From Halegenticoccus tardaugens (GTDB lineage Archaea > Halobacteriota > Halobacteria > Halobacteriales > Haloferacaceae): a DNA stretch of 64,000 bases. The translations under genes were made by a program, and so were the position numbers. The notes beneath the pieces were generated by a model. That model was not told where the DNA came from and made no database searches. It worked only from the letters and a program-made list of their open reading frames with translations. The stretch lies in the NCBI RefSeq assembly GCF_004116405.1, contig NZ_SDIC01000007.1, forward strand, positions 234,494 through 298,493, read 5' to 3'. This document shows, one piece after another, positions 17,337 through 26,684 of this stretch (positions are counted from its first letter, which is position 1; every line of letters starts with the position of its first letter).

Positions 17337-18500
17337 ATGAGTGACGGACGCGGAAAGGTCCTCGTTACGCTCGCTGGAGGGTGGTTCCTTTCGATGGGTG
17401 TCCGGATGATCTATCCGGTGCTGCTCCCACACCTACGAACCACCTATGACCTCGATCTGACGACCTCCGGGTTTCTGTTAACCGTGCTATTTCTCGCATA
17501 TGCAATCGGTCAGCTTCCTAGCGGCATGCTCGCTGATCGGATTGGCGAACAGCTTATCCTGACGCTGAGTATGCTGATGTCCGCGGTAACACTGACGCTC
17601 GTCGTTAGCGCTAGTTCTCCGGGAGTTCTTTTCGCCGCAACCGCGTTATTCGGCTTCGGAGCGGCGCTCTACGCGGTCGCCCGATATACCATCATCCCGC
17701 AACTGTATCCGGATAATATTGGTACCGCAAACGGGGTGACGGCAGCATCTCAGGATGCCGGTCAGTCGGTTCTCCCTCCGCTTGCCGGGTTGATCGCAGC
17801 GAGTTTCATCTGGCAACTTGGATTTGCCTTCACGATCCCGCTATTTCTGTTGATGGCGGTCGTACTCTGGCGGATCGTTCCACATCAGCCATCGATGTCT
17901 AAAGATAGCGCAGATACCCTCTCATTCGAGGGTGCTCGCTATATGAGTTTAGTATTGCGTCAGCCAGCAGTAGTTTACCCGACCAGCGTATTGATTCTCG
18001 GACTCTGTATCTGGCAGGCATTCACGAGCTTCTATCCGACGTATCTTGTCGAGGTAAAGGGGCTCTCAACGACCGTTGCGGGCATCATGTTCGGTCTGTT
18101 CTTCGCGCTGGGAATCCTCATCAAACCCTTATCCGGAGGTGCGTATGACCGGATTGGAATCCGACACTCACTTATGATTGTCGCGAGCGGGCCAGTGATA
18201 GCGTTTATCAGTCTTCCACTATTCGACGGCTTCTGGGCTCTGGTCATAATCACAGTGTTTGTAAGTACCTTACTCGGCTTCGCGACGATCACAGAACCAT
18301 ACCTGTTGGAAACACTCCCAGACGACGTGCGGGGAACAGGATTTGGCATCTTGCGGACCATTGCCTTCATGATTGGTGCACTGAGTCCGGTCTTCTTTGG
18401 AGGCGCCGCCGATCGCGGCTTTTTCGACGAGGCATTTGTGGTGCTGGCCGCAGTCGCAGGTACGATGGTCCTTTTAGCGATTCGGATCCCAGAGAAGTGA
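17337..18500 (+). CDS. Major facilitator superfamily transporter
   Basis: A 387-residue, probably 12-span MFS carrier. The loop between spans 2 and 3 reads 'GMLADRIGEQL', matching the MFS G-x-LaDrxGrr signature. The equivalent loop in the second half is 'LSGGAYDRIGIRHSLMI'. I chose the ATG before 'SDGRGKVLVTLAGGW'; the longer GTG-started version adds an unlikely basic leader. It follows the SDR on the same strand, and converges on the cyclase-family gene. It may import or export an organic acid handled by this cluster; the substrate is not predictable. Confidence 0.88.
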   Translation: MSDGRGKVLVTLAGGWFLSMGVRMIYPVLLPHLRTTYDLDLTTSGFLLTVLFLAYAIGQLPSGMLADRIGEQLILTLSMLMSAVTLTLVVSASSPGVLFAATALFGFGAALYAVARYTIIPQLYPDNIGTANGVTAASQDAGQSVLPPLAGLIAASFIWQLGFAFTIPLFLLMAVVLWRIVPHQPSMSKDSADTLSFEGARYMSLVLRQPAVVYPTSVLILGLCIWQAFTSFYPTYLVEVKGLSTTVAGIMFGLFFALGILIKPLSGGAYDRIGIRHSLMIVASGPVIAFISLPLFDGFWALVIITVFVSTLLGFATITEPYLLETLPDDVRGTGFGILRTIAFMIGALSPVFFGGAADRGFFDEAFVVLAAVAGTMVLLAIRIPEK

Positions 18501-18659
18501 AGCGTCACTATCAGCGATACAACGTGCCTCTAGTGAACTGGAATTTGAACCGACTGGAGGCGTCTGTCCTGAAGAAACCCTGTTCTTACTACTCGTAAAC
18601 GATCAGAACTCGCCGACGGTTGTCACGAACATAGCTACGGTACTGAGGTTGGAGAATTC

Positions 18660-19382
18660 TCAATTAATTATAGCAAATGCACGAATCGGGCTCGCGGTCG
18701 CCCCGCTGAGCGGAAGCGGTGCCGCGTTGAATATGAAGCGATGAGACGGAATCGAGTTAATGTTTCTGAGATTTTCGACAATGAGGGTGTACGAGTCAGG
18801 TGCACCATCTCTAAGCAATACGCGGTGAGCAGGCATCGAGACGTCGCCAGCTATATCGACATTTCCGCAATCGATTCCAACGACGCTTACGTCACGTTCG
18901 TGGATCCACTGCGCTCCCATTGCCGAGAGACCTGGATGATTCTCCAGGTACGTTACTTCATCGTCTGGAAGGTAGTCGTCCCACCCTGTGTACAGCAGGA
19001 CAGCATCACCAGGCTGAACCTTTACGTCTGCATTTGCCGCGGCACGCTCGAGTAGGTCAGGACCAATTCCGCCGCACGGACCGGCAGTTGAGACATCGAG
19101 CCAGACTGCGGGCCCGAAGCACTCCTCAAGGGCGATATCGTCGATCGACTTTCCGTCTGGATGCAGGTGGAAGGGGGCATCAATATGAGTTCCGTTGTGC
19201 TCTGCAATGTAGACGAATCCGTTGACAAGAGAGAGGTCGTCAACTCCCTTTCCACGCCATGTGTCCTCAGCTTGTTCATGGTTCATTCGGGTCCCCGAAA
19301 GAAACAACGGACTACGTCCGTGGTTAGGGTGGTTCGCCATCTCTTCGGTGATTTTCGCTGTCAGGTCGATCAGGTGGGACAC
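18660..19382 (-). CDS. Cyclase-family hydrolase (kynurenine-formamidase-like)
   Basis: A 240-residue member of the 'putative cyclase' family. The hallmark metal-binding motif is present as 'HNGTHIDAPFHLHPDG' (H-x-G-T-H-x-D-x-P-x-H). Further downstream are 'GDAVLLYTGWDD', 'VVGIDCGNVD' and the terminal half 'PAHRVLLRDG', where His and acidic residues complete the site. Family members hydrolyse arylformamides or lactone/cyclic intermediates. It is in the same orientation as, and just downstream of, the acyl-CoA dehydrogenase gene, so they are likely co-transcribed. The exact substrate is unknown. Confidence 0.88.
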   Translation of the reverse strand: MSHLIDLTAKITEEMANHPNHGRSPLFLSGTRMNHEQAEDTWRGKGVDDLSLVNGFVYIAEHNGTHIDAPFHLHPDGKSIDDIALEECFGPAVWLDVSTAGPCGGIGPDLLERAAANADVKVQPGDAVLLYTGWDDYLPDDEVTYLENHPGLSAMGAQWIHERDVSVVGIDCGNVDIAGDVSMPAHRVLLRDGAPDSYTLIVENLRNINSIPSHRFIFNAAPLPLSGATASPIRAFAIIN

Positions 19383-19427
19383 AAGCGGACGTCTACTTGG
19401 TTAGCTAATAACTGTTTATGCGGCTAC

Positions 19428-20579
19428 TCATTCATATAGCCGGTTTGCGATCACGAGACGGTTTATCTCGTTTGTTCCCTCATAGATCTGCATTCCCTTT
19501 GCAACGCGCATGTGTCTCTCGACAGGATACTCCTTCGAGTAGCCACGCGAACCGTGGATCTGAACAGCTTCGGTCGCAACGTCCATTGCGACGTCCGTCG
19601 CCTTTGTCTTCGCCATTGCTGCCTCCGTGGTTACGCGAGCCCCTCGGTCGCGCTTGGCCGCTGCCGAGTAGGTGAGTAATCGCGATGCCTCGATTTCGGT
19701 TGCCATATCGGCGAGCTTGAACGAGATCCCTTGGAACTCACGAATTGGCTGTCCGAACTGTTCGCGTGTATCGGCGAACTGTCTACTCGCGTCAAACGCC
19801 GCCTGTGCCACCCCGACGCCTTGCGCAGCTGTGCCGATCCGCCCGATGTCGAGCCCCTCCATCACGTACCGGAATCCCCGTCCTCTATCCCCGATGACGT
19901 TCTCGGCTGGGATGTGAACCCGATCGAAGCGGAGTTCGGTCTCGATCGCGGTATCGCCTTCCATACAGGGGATCTCACGTACAAATGTGATCCCATCTCG
20001 CGACTGTGGGTTCGGAATACCAAGGAGACTGACGCCGTTATGATCTTCTCCTTCACCTGTTCTAGCGGCAACGACCAGGAAATCGGCGATACTCCCATTC
20101 GTTGTCCAGACCTTCTGCCCGTCAAGTACGTATTCATCGCCATCTCGATTCGCCGTCGTCTCGAGCGAGGCAGCATCGCTCCCAGCATTTGGTTCGGTCA
20201 GCGCGAGTGCAGGGATCCACGTCCCCGAGCATATCTTCTTCAGCCACTCCTCGCGTTGCCACTCGGCACCGAATTCGTTGATCGGATAGCCAACGAGGCT
20301 CCCGGCAATAGAGGCCGTACCGGCAAGCAGCTTCCAACTGCGCGAGATCTCCTCGATCGTGATTGCATAGGATAGGTAGTCCAGTCCGAGGCCGTCGTAG
20401 TCAGTACTGTACTGGACACCGTGGAACCCTGCTTCAGCGACGCGATTGACTACCTCTATTGGGAACGTTCCTTCCTTCTCGTAAGCGTCGACATGGGGTT
20501 CAACCTCTTCCTCACAAAACTGTCGCACCGCTTCTTGGTGCGTCCGGTGGGACTCCGGGAGTTCAAAAGTTACTGACAT
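19428..20579 (-). CDS. Acyl-CoA dehydrogenase
   Basis: A 383-residue flavoprotein of the acyl-CoA dehydrogenase family, introducing an alpha-beta double bond into an acyl-CoA. The FAD/substrate segment 'ALTEPNAGSDAASLET' and the tryptophan-containing 'GQKVWTTNGS' loop are present. The C-terminal motif 'MQIYEGTNEINRLVI' carries the catalytic Glu at the usual place. Full length, with no lesions. It diverges from the acyl-CoA ligase gene with overlapping 5' regions, an arrangement that lets the ligase product feed the dehydrogenase. An electron-transfer flavoprotein would be needed and is not in the window. Confidence 0.93.
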   Translation of the reverse strand: MSVTFELPESHRTHQEAVRQFCEEEVEPHVDAYEKEGTFPIEVVNRVAEAGFHGVQYSTDYDGLGLDYLSYAITIEEISRSWKLLAGTASIAGSLVGYPINEFGAEWQREEWLKKICSGTWIPALALTEPNAGSDAASLETTANRDGDEYVLDGQKVWTTNGSIADFLVVAARTGEGEDHNGVSLLGIPNPQSRDGITFVREIPCMEGDTAIETELRFDRVHIPAENVIGDRGRGFRYVMEGLDIGRIGTAAQGVGVAQAAFDASRQFADTREQFGQPIREFQGISFKLADMATEIEASRLLTYSAAAKRDRGARVTTEAAMAKTKATDVAMDVATEAVQIHGSRGYSKEYPVERHMRVAKGMQIYEGTNEINRLVIANRLYE

Positions 20580-20718
20580 GGTATTTCTAATCAGTATTCG
20601 TCTGTTGGTACCGCTCTATATAACTTCGAGGGACGACTTCCTCGTGAACGTGGATCTCGTATATCTCTCGGATATTTCCTGCGACCCCACCCGGATGGGT
20701 CAGCAGCGTTATAATCGT

Positions 20719-22281
20719 ATGCTACAATACCCGTATGTGACACACCTAACCGCCGACGACGTGCTGACACAGACGGCGGCACGATTTCCAGGCCGCCCTG
20801 CACTCCGAGATCCGATAGTCGACGAGACAGTCACGTTCGCGACGTTGGATGAGCGTGCGAGACGAATCGCAACGGGATTGGCCAGTCTCGGTTTTGAACC
20901 TGGCGACCACCTCTCGGTTCTACTGACGGATTCGATAGAATTTCTCGAACTGCTGTTCGCCTCGGCTCACGCTGGTGTGGTTTTCAACCCACTCAGTTAT
21001 CGCATTCCACCGAAGCGACTCGCGTATATCCTTCAGCACGCTGAATCGGTAGGCCTCGTCTTTGACGAGGATTGTCTGCAGGCAGTACGTTCACTTGCGA
21101 CAGACGTCCTTCCTGATCGCCTCATCGGCATCGGATTTGATGACGAATTACTGACCCACACATATGAGGAACTCGCGGCCACAGGCGGCGATTTGCCCCA
21201 AGTTACTGTTGACGAGTCGGATTCGGCGATGCTCCTGTACACCTCGGGGACGACCGGCATGCCGAAAGGTGTCCTGCACTCGCACCGTACTGTCGTAACC
21301 TCATCACTCGTCTCGATTCCCTATAACCGACTTCGCCCGACGGACGTTAACATCGCGCTGGGTCCGCTTTACCACGTCGGCCCGCTGCTCTGTAACGCCC
21401 TCCCGGCGATAAACGTGGGTGCGTGCAACGTCATTCAGCACGGATTCGATCCAGCGACAACGCTTGAACGCATAGAGTCTGAGGAGATTACAACTATGTG
21501 GGGGGTACCGACCCATGTGCGGGCTCTGGTTGACGATTCATCCATCGGTGAACGTGACATTTCACATGTTCGGATGATCCAGTACTCTGGATCGGCGATG
21601 CCTGCTTCAGTCGCAAAACACTCCCGTGAGTATATCCCCGACTGTGAGTTCGTGAACGCGTACGGTTCGACGGAAATCGTCTTTGGGACGCTCATCTTCC
21701 CAGAGTTTCACGACGAGAAGCTTGGCAGTATTGGACATGCTGCCCCGAACGCAGTCGTCCGTGTCGTCGACCCGGAGAACTCCGTTCCAAATGCCGTCGT
21801 TGAGACCGGCGAGATAGGCGAGCTTCTTGTGAAGACGCCCACTTGCATGCTCAGGTACTGGCGTGATTCGAAGGCGACCGCCGATGCGACCGTCGACGGT
21901 TGGTTCCGAACTGGAGACTTGGGACGGCGTGATGAGGACGGCTTCCTCTACTTCGTCGACCGAAAAGACGACATGATTGTTAGCGGTGGTGAGAATATTT
22001 ATCCAGCAGAGGTAGAGGATGTGCTCCACACCCACCCTGACGTGATAACCGGAGCGGTAGTCGGTGTTCCGGACGATGAGTGGGGCGAGATTGTCACCGC
22101 GTTCGTCGTTTCCGCCACCAAAGAGCCCTCAGAAGTCGACCTGGACCGATTCTTCATCGAGTCCGATGCTCTTGAGTCGTTCAAACGACCGCGACGGTAC
22201 GTCTTCAGAGAGGAACTTCCAAAAACCAATAGCGACAAGATCGACCGACGAGCGCTATATGAGTCTATCTCAGAATCGTGA
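20719..22281 (+). CDS. AMP-forming acyl-CoA synthetase (fatty/aryl acid CoA ligase)
   Basis: A 520-residue adenylate-forming ligase. The phosphate loop is 'YTSGTTGMPKG', motif A5 appears as 'NAYGSTE', the hinge Asp lies in 'WFRTGDLG', and the C-terminal catalytic lysine is in 'PKTNSDKIDRRAL'. I start at the ATG before 'LQYPYVTHLTADDVLTQTA' because a TATA-like 'ttataat' lies about 10 to 16 bases before it and the upstream codons lack similarity. An ATG eight codons earlier is the main alternative. It activates an acid to a CoA thioester for the divergent acyl-CoA dehydrogenase. Substrate chain length is not deducible. Confidence 0.9.
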   Translation: MLQYPYVTHLTADDVLTQTAARFPGRPALRDPIVDETVTFATLDERARRIATGLASLGFEPGDHLSVLLTDSIEFLELLFASAHAGVVFNPLSYRIPPKRLAYILQHAESVGLVFDEDCLQAVRSLATDVLPDRLIGIGFDDELLTHTYEELAATGGDLPQVTVDESDSAMLLYTSGTTGMPKGVLHSHRTVVTSSLVSIPYNRLRPTDVNIALGPLYHVGPLLCNALPAINVGACNVIQHGFDPATTLERIESEEITTMWGVPTHVRALVDDSSIGERDISHVRMIQYSGSAMPASVAKHSREYIPDCEFVNAYGSTEIVFGTLIFPEFHDEKLGSIGHAAPNAVVRVVDPENSVPNAVVETGEIGELLVKTPTCMLRYWRDSKATADATVDGWFRTGDLGRRDEDGFLYFVDRKDDMIVSGGENIYPAEVEDVLHTHPDVITGAVVGVPDDEWGEIVTAFVVSATKEPSEVDLDRFFIESDALESFKRPRRYVFREELPKTNSDKIDRRALYESISES

Positions 22282-22312
22282 ACCGTCGATTTACAGAAAA
22301 TCAAGGCGAGTA

Positions 22313-22333
22313 CCCCGAGGTTTGATCTCGGGG
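22313..22333. repeat. Hairpin CCCCGAG-7-CTCGGGG
   Basis: A perfect 7-bp stem with a 7-base loop, lying 31 bases after the ligase stop codon. It resembles hairpins found at the ends of haloarchaeal IS200/IS605-type elements and precedes a likely TnpB remnant. It could equally serve as a transcript end signal for the ligase. A similar hairpin (GCCTCG...CGAGGC) is at 55929-55951. Confidence 0.5.
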
Positions 22334-22386
22334 ATGAAGTCGACACTAACCGACCTGGTAGGTCACAACACACTGAACGAAGTGGT

Positions 22387-22620
22387 GTGACGGTCTCACC
22401 CATCGGACGTGGTTTGACCGGCGAAAACAAGCCGGGTCACAACCGTATCCACCGTCGCTCCCAAGTAGGTAAGGGAGACGCCGAATCCACGCCTGTGGAG
22501 ACGAGAACCACTGTGCCTCACGGTGCACGTTCCGTCGCAAAAGCAGGAAGCTTCGGGGTCGTTCGAGAGAGCGAGCTCTCTTGTGATGACGAGACGCTTC
22601 GCGTCTCGAACCACTTGACT
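22387..22620 (+). pseudogene. Probable C-terminal remnant of an IS1341-type TnpB
   Basis: This 350-base gap holds a plus-strand frame whose middle reads 'AESTPVETRTTVPHGA' followed by 'VAKAGSF'. That phrase resembles the characteristic tail of haloarchaeal IS1341/IS605 OrfB (TnpB) proteins ('ESTPVET ... VEAGSP'). The rest of TnpB, including its RuvC and zinc-finger motifs, is absent. With the adjacent hairpin this looks like the right-hand scar of a deleted element. I recognise it from memory of such tails only, so confidence is moderate. Confidence 0.45.
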
Positions 22621-22630
22621 CCGAGGCGCT

Positions 22631-23371
22631 TCACCACATCGTCTGTCCGCCATTTACATTCAGTGTCTCACCAGTGACGAAGGATGCATCGCGCAGATAC
22701 GCTGCTGCCTGACCAATGTCTTCTGGTTTCCCCAGACGGCTGACCGGAATCGTCTCACGTCGTGCTTGCTTTTCGTCCTCTGAGGCCGTTTTATCGGTCA
22801 TGTCTGTCTCAATGAACCCTGGCGCGATCGCGTTTACTCGTATGTCTGGACTGAACTCAAGTGCGTGACTCTTTGTGAGCCCGATGATTCCAGCTTTCGA
22901 GGCTGCGTAGTGTGGTTCGTAATCCGCACCAGTATGGGCGAGCCGCGAAGAGAGGTTAATGACCGACGGCCCTTCCGGGACGCACGACTGTTCAAGGTAG
23001 GGGAGAGCAATTTTTGTCACCGTGAACGCCCCGTTGACGTTGACGTTCAGCAGATGGATGAATTCCTCAGGCGAGAGATCAGGTGTGTAGCAGTGTTGGT
23101 TGATCCCAGCGTTATTCACAATGTGATCAATGCCGCCGAACGTGTCGGCTATTTCTTCGATACACGCTCTGATAGATGCCAAATCACCAATGTCTCCTTG
23201 TACCGCGTGGCCAAATTGGCTGGTTTCAGCTTCAATTGTTTCGACCACGTCGGTGGCTGCCGTCCTGCGACTGCGGTAGTTCACCGCAATATCGTAGCCA
23301 TCTCGGGCGAATTGAAGCGCAATCGCTCTGCCGATGCCACGGGATGCTCCTGTAACGAGTGCTGCAGGCAT
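22631..23371 (-). CDS. Short-chain dehydrogenase (3-oxoacyl-reductase-like)
   Basis: A 246-residue SDR of the FabG type. It has the cofactor loop 'TGASRGIGRAIAL', 'NNAG' at about residue 89, and the catalytic Ser/Tyr/Lys in 'SSRLAHTGADYEPHYAASK'. The C-terminal 'VTGETLNVNGGQTMW' is typical of 3-oxoacyl-ACP/CoA reductases. It may act on a beta-hydroxy or beta-keto acyl-CoA. It is upstream of nothing functional on the same strand: the TnpB scar lies just beyond its stop, and the decayed CoA-transferase genes lie on its upstream side in the same direction. Confidence 0.92.
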   Translation of the reverse strand: MPAALVTGASRGIGRAIALQFARDGYDIAVNYRSRRTAATDVVETIEAETSQFGHAVQGDIGDLASIRACIEEIADTFGGIDHIVNNAGINQHCYTPDLSPEEFIHLLNVNVNGAFTVTKIALPYLEQSCVPEGPSVINLSSRLAHTGADYEPHYAASKAGIIGLTKSHALEFSPDIRVNAIAPGFIETDMTDKTASEDEKQARRETIPVSRLGKPEDIGQAAAYLRDASFVTGETLNVNGGQTMW

Positions 23372-23491
23372 ACTAGTGCTTTCTCAGGAGTTACTAAATA
23401 GATCCGTCTGAGAGAACACGATCTAGAGCCAACAACTACAGCGTTGTCAACAGACCCACGATAGTGTCCCAGCGTTCGATCTGCGTATCGT

Positions 23492-23995
23492 TTATTGGCT
23501 CCTTCCGGTGTGCCTCCCATCAGAATCAAGCTCTTTTCGGATGAGTCGGAGTTCCGCCTCAGTGGGGGATGGGGTCATCTTCAGGTTGTCTGCGAACGCA
23601 ATATCCCAGCCAGTTTTCTCACGTGTTTTTTCGCGTGTTACATCCGGGTGCAATGAGTCAACATACATCTCGCCGGTTTGTTGAGCCTGCAGATGGCATT
23701 GTCGGTGATAATCGCTTCGGGGCCACCGTCCAGTCCAAGCTCCTGACGCCCCTTACGGCCGTTGATAAGCCCGGGGCTGGTAACGAAGTCAACCTCTTCG
23801 AAACCGACGCGCCGAGTGAGGTGTAATGACCAGCGTCTGATCCACGTGACACGCGATTTCACATGCACCGCCGCTACCGGGAGAGCGGATGATCAGATCA
23901 CCGTAATCGTCAATGACCATCGAGTTGATATTCCCGTGTTTGTCTATTTATGCACCACCCAGAAAACCTACGTCAAGTCGGTTGGCCTGCAGATA
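23492..23995 (-). pseudogene. CoA-transferase beta subunit (glutaconate-type), truncated and disrupted
   Basis: Fragments of the second subunit of a glutaconate/3-oxoadipate-type CoA transferase. The frame opens near 'LQANRLDVGFLGGA', meets TAA at 23948-23950 where relatives have Gln, and continues 'IDKHGNINSMVIDDYGDLI' and 'RSPGSGGACEIACHVDQT'. It then shifts frame ('EEVDFVTSPGLINGRKGRQ'), and shifts again before 'TGWDIAFADNLKMTPSPTE'. The N-terminal part, about 100 residues, is missing. It lies directly downstream of the alpha subunit remnant. The gene is clearly dead. Confidence 0.85.
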
Positions 23996-24008
23996 GTAAT
24001 TAAAAATG

Positions 24009-24740
24009 TTAATTATCCCGATCATAGTACCCCTGCGCATAAGATGGGTGTGAACCATACGGGTCTTTGACCACGTAGTCGACATCATCGCTCGTGATCA
24101 TTGTTCGGTTGGGACCACTCCGGATCGTCTTTTCCGAACACAGTTCTTCGACAGTGAGGATTACCGTGTCGGCAGCGAGGGCCGCAATTTTCTGTTCTCC
24201 TTAGATCCCGCAGAGATGAGCGTTCCCATCTTCGTCGGCACGCTGTGCACGGACGACTGCCACGTCCGGTTTGATTGGCGCAACGCCGTACACATAGTCA
24301 TCACCGAATGGGATCTTAATCTGTGCAATGTTCTCGTTGTGCTTGGGAAGATCCGAACCAAAGAATCCCCGTAGTGGAGCGAACGGGAGATTTGCTGCAC
24401 CAGCGTGGAGTGCGGCGATCATTCCAAAGTGCGTGTATTCTTCAAGTTCGATGTCGGTAGGGATCCCCTCCTCGGTGGCACGACGAAACGCTGGGAGGCT
24501 TCCGATTCCGGGATTTCCGGCTCATGAAAACGTTACTTTGCTAGCGCACCCCGCAGCGATCAACTGATCGTAAATCAGGTCGGGCGTCGATCTGACTAAA
24601 TCCAGGCCACGCAGCTCCTGTCTGATGATCTCATGGCCTGCAGCAAACGGAATAAGATGGGTAAAGCCCGCAAGGTAGAGCTTATCACCATTGGAGATTC
24701 CTCCTCTGACTGCCTCAATCATAGTGCTAACTATCGCCAT
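24009..24740 (-). pseudogene. CoA-transferase alpha subunit (glutaconate-type), two in-frame stops
   Basis: An alpha subunit of a glutaconate-type CoA transferase readable in one frame throughout, with two nonsense codons. The start 'TMIEAVRGGISNGDKLYLAG' leads to TGA at 24522-24524, placed where a Trp fits ('KVTFS-stop-AGNPGIGS'). The frame continues 'LEEYTHFGMIAALHAGAANL', reaches TAA at 24201-24203 ('HLCGI-stop-GEQKIAAL') and ends after 'YYDRDN'. The lack of frameshifts and the conservative surrounding sequence imply recent inactivation. It is the upstream partner of the beta remnant. The enzyme would have moved CoA between short dicarboxylates. Confidence 0.88.
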
Positions 24741-24859
24741 AGCTGATCAGGAGTATGTGATGTGCCGTGTATCCTCAAGATAAGGATTCCCATTGACAAG
24801 AACTACGATAGCTTCGTATCTTCCTTATTCTAAAGATTTACGCTCTCTACACTCGCACC

Positions 24860-26509
24860 ATGTCTATGAAAGTCAATGAGGCCATTATTGATTGTCTCAC
24901 AGAAAACGGAATCGACACCCTATTCGGTATTCCCGGCAAACAATCACTCCCGCTAAACGAGAGTATCAGCGTACGTGATGATATAGAGTTCGTCATGGCT
25001 CGCCACGAAACAGCGGTCTCGCACCAAGCATGGGGTTACGCGGAGACGAGTGGTCGGCTCTCTGCTACGGTGGTTATTCCCGGGCCGGGAGACATGAATG
25101 CGATGAACGGATTGAAAAATTCGCTGAACGACTGTACACCACTGCTGCACATCGCCATCGAAACTGAGCCTGAGATCCGCGGTGGGGACGGTATCCATGA
25201 GACACCACCAGACACATACAATAATGTTGTTAAGAAGAACATCACCGTCGAAACCCCACAGAGCACTGTCGTGGCACTTCAGCAGGCAATCGATATCGCT
25301 ATGACACCTCCGAAAGGCCCCGTTCGAATCGGCATTCCAAAGAACTTCCTTACTATGGATGTTTCGATTGCCAAACAGGGCGAGGTCAAACTCCAGTCGT
25401 TCGGTGATGTTCCGGAGGAGCTAGTTGAGCATGCTGCAGACCTTCTCGCAGAAGCGTCTGCACCGATTATTATCGCCGGCGGTGGCATCCGTGCGTCCGA
25501 CGCTAGCGACGAATTGAAAACTGTCGCTGAGCGCCTAGAGGCGCCAGTCGTACTCACGTACAAAGGGAAGGCCGTTTTCCCTGACGATCACGACCTCGCG
25601 GCTGGCGTACTTTGTGGTGGAACAGGGACGGCCCTAAACGAACTCATCGCCGATGCCGATGCTGCACTCGGGGCCGGCACTGACTTCGATGCGCTCACTA
25701 TGCAGAATTGGTCAGTCGACGTCCCCGACAACCTCGTTCACATCACGCTTGGCGTCAACGATATCGGGATGGGCTATGAACCCAAAATAGGAATCGTCGC
25801 TGACGCAGCCCGTACGCTCAATGAACTCAACGACGCATTGGCAAGTCGTACAATCGCTGCCGGAGACGGTGTGGAGCGCGCTAGAGAGACTCGCGAGGCG
25901 ATTAACGATCGCCTTGCCCGCGTACGGGAGGTCACCGAAACGCCAGTGACTTCCGTTGTTGCACTCGACGCTCTTCGTGAAGGGATACCACGCGACTCAA
26001 TCGTCTCCATTGACGTAGGCGGGTTCCGACTGTGGGCGCTTCTCACGTTTCCGACGTACAAACCTCTCGATTATGTCGCTCCAGGGTCGTGGGCAACAAT
26101 GGGATCAGGTCTCCCGTCAGCAATCGGCGCAAAACTAGCCAACCCAGATCAAGACGTCGTGACGATCACTGGCGACGGTGGGTTACTAATGTGTCTCCAC
26201 GAACTCCACACGCTGGTCAGCGAGACGATTGACGTAACTGTCGTCGTTCTTAACAATAGCGACTACGCCATCATCAGCGAAGAAGCAGGTCGGGATTACC
26301 AAATGGACAAAGGCGAGTACGGGTGGGATGACGCACCAGTATCGTACACAACTATCGCCGAAGGAGTTGGCATGGGTTCTATGCGCGCAGAAAACCCCAC
26401 CGAAATCACCGAGACAGTCGCCGAAGCCATCGGACGCGATGGACCAACACTCGTTGAGGTCCCGACTGATCCATATGAACCTCAGTCGAGCGTCCTAATG
26501 AACGAGTAA
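24860..26509 (+). CDS. Thiamine-diphosphate-dependent enzyme (acetolactate synthase/benzoylformate decarboxylase superfamily)
   Basis: A 549-residue ThDP enzyme with the standard three domains. The N-terminal domain has the cofactor-activating Glu in 'ARHETAVSHQAWGYAE', followed by 'VIPGPGDMNAMNGLKNS'. The central domain is near residues 190-330. The C-terminal domain has the GDG...NN motif: 'TGDGGLLMCLHELHTL' and 'VVLNNSDYAII'. It may decarboxylate a 2-oxo acid or carry out a carboligation. It diverges from the dead CoA-transferase genes and is followed by a CaiB-type CoA transferase on the same strand. The exact reaction is undetermined, since family members differ only in pocket residues. 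Confidence 0.88.
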   Translation: MSMKVNEAIIDCLTENGIDTLFGIPGKQSLPLNESISVRDDIEFVMARHETAVSHQAWGYAETSGRLSATVVIPGPGDMNAMNGLKNSLNDCTPLLHIAIETEPEIRGGDGIHETPPDTYNNVVKKNITVETPQSTVVALQQAIDIAMTPPKGPVRIGIPKNFLTMDVSIAKQGEVKLQSFGDVPEELVEHAADLLAEASAPIIIAGGGIRASDASDELKTVAERLEAPVVLTYKGKAVFPDDHDLAAGVLCGGTGTALNELIADADAALGAGTDFDALTMQNWSVDVPDNLVHITLGVNDIGMGYEPKIGIVADAARTLNELNDALASRTIAAGDGVERARETREAINDRLARVREVTETPVTSVVALDALREGIPRDSIVSIDVGGFRLWALLTFPTYKPLDYVAPGSWATMGSGLPSAIGAKLANPDQDVVTITGDGGLLMCLHELHTLVSETIDVTVVVLNNSDYAIISEEAGRDYQMDKGEYGWDDAPVSYTTIAEGVGMGSMRAENPTEITETVAEAIGRDGPTLVEVPTDPYEPQSSVLMNE

Positions 26510-26524
26510 CGGAAGTGATAGTCT

Positions 26525-26544
26525 CCCACGACTACAGTCGTGGG
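26525..26544. terminator. Perfect 9-bp hairpin (CCCACGACT-AC-AGTCGTGGG)
   Basis: A perfect inverted repeat 16 bases after the stop of the ThDP enzyme, followed by 'ctttct'. It can act as a transcript end. The same sequence style occurs at the ends of haloarchaeal IS200/IS605-type elements, so it may be a transposon scar that is now used as a terminator. Nothing else of the element remains. Confidence 0.5.
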
Positions 26545-26684
26545 CTTTCTCCTCGAATCTCTGTAAAAGCGAAATCGTATCTACTTTCCGTCCCGACATC
26601 CTCAGTGCGAGTGGGAGAGACAGCTTCTGTGTCATGACATCTGCTCCCGAAACTATTTTTCCAATCCCCTTGATCTACCTCCGT

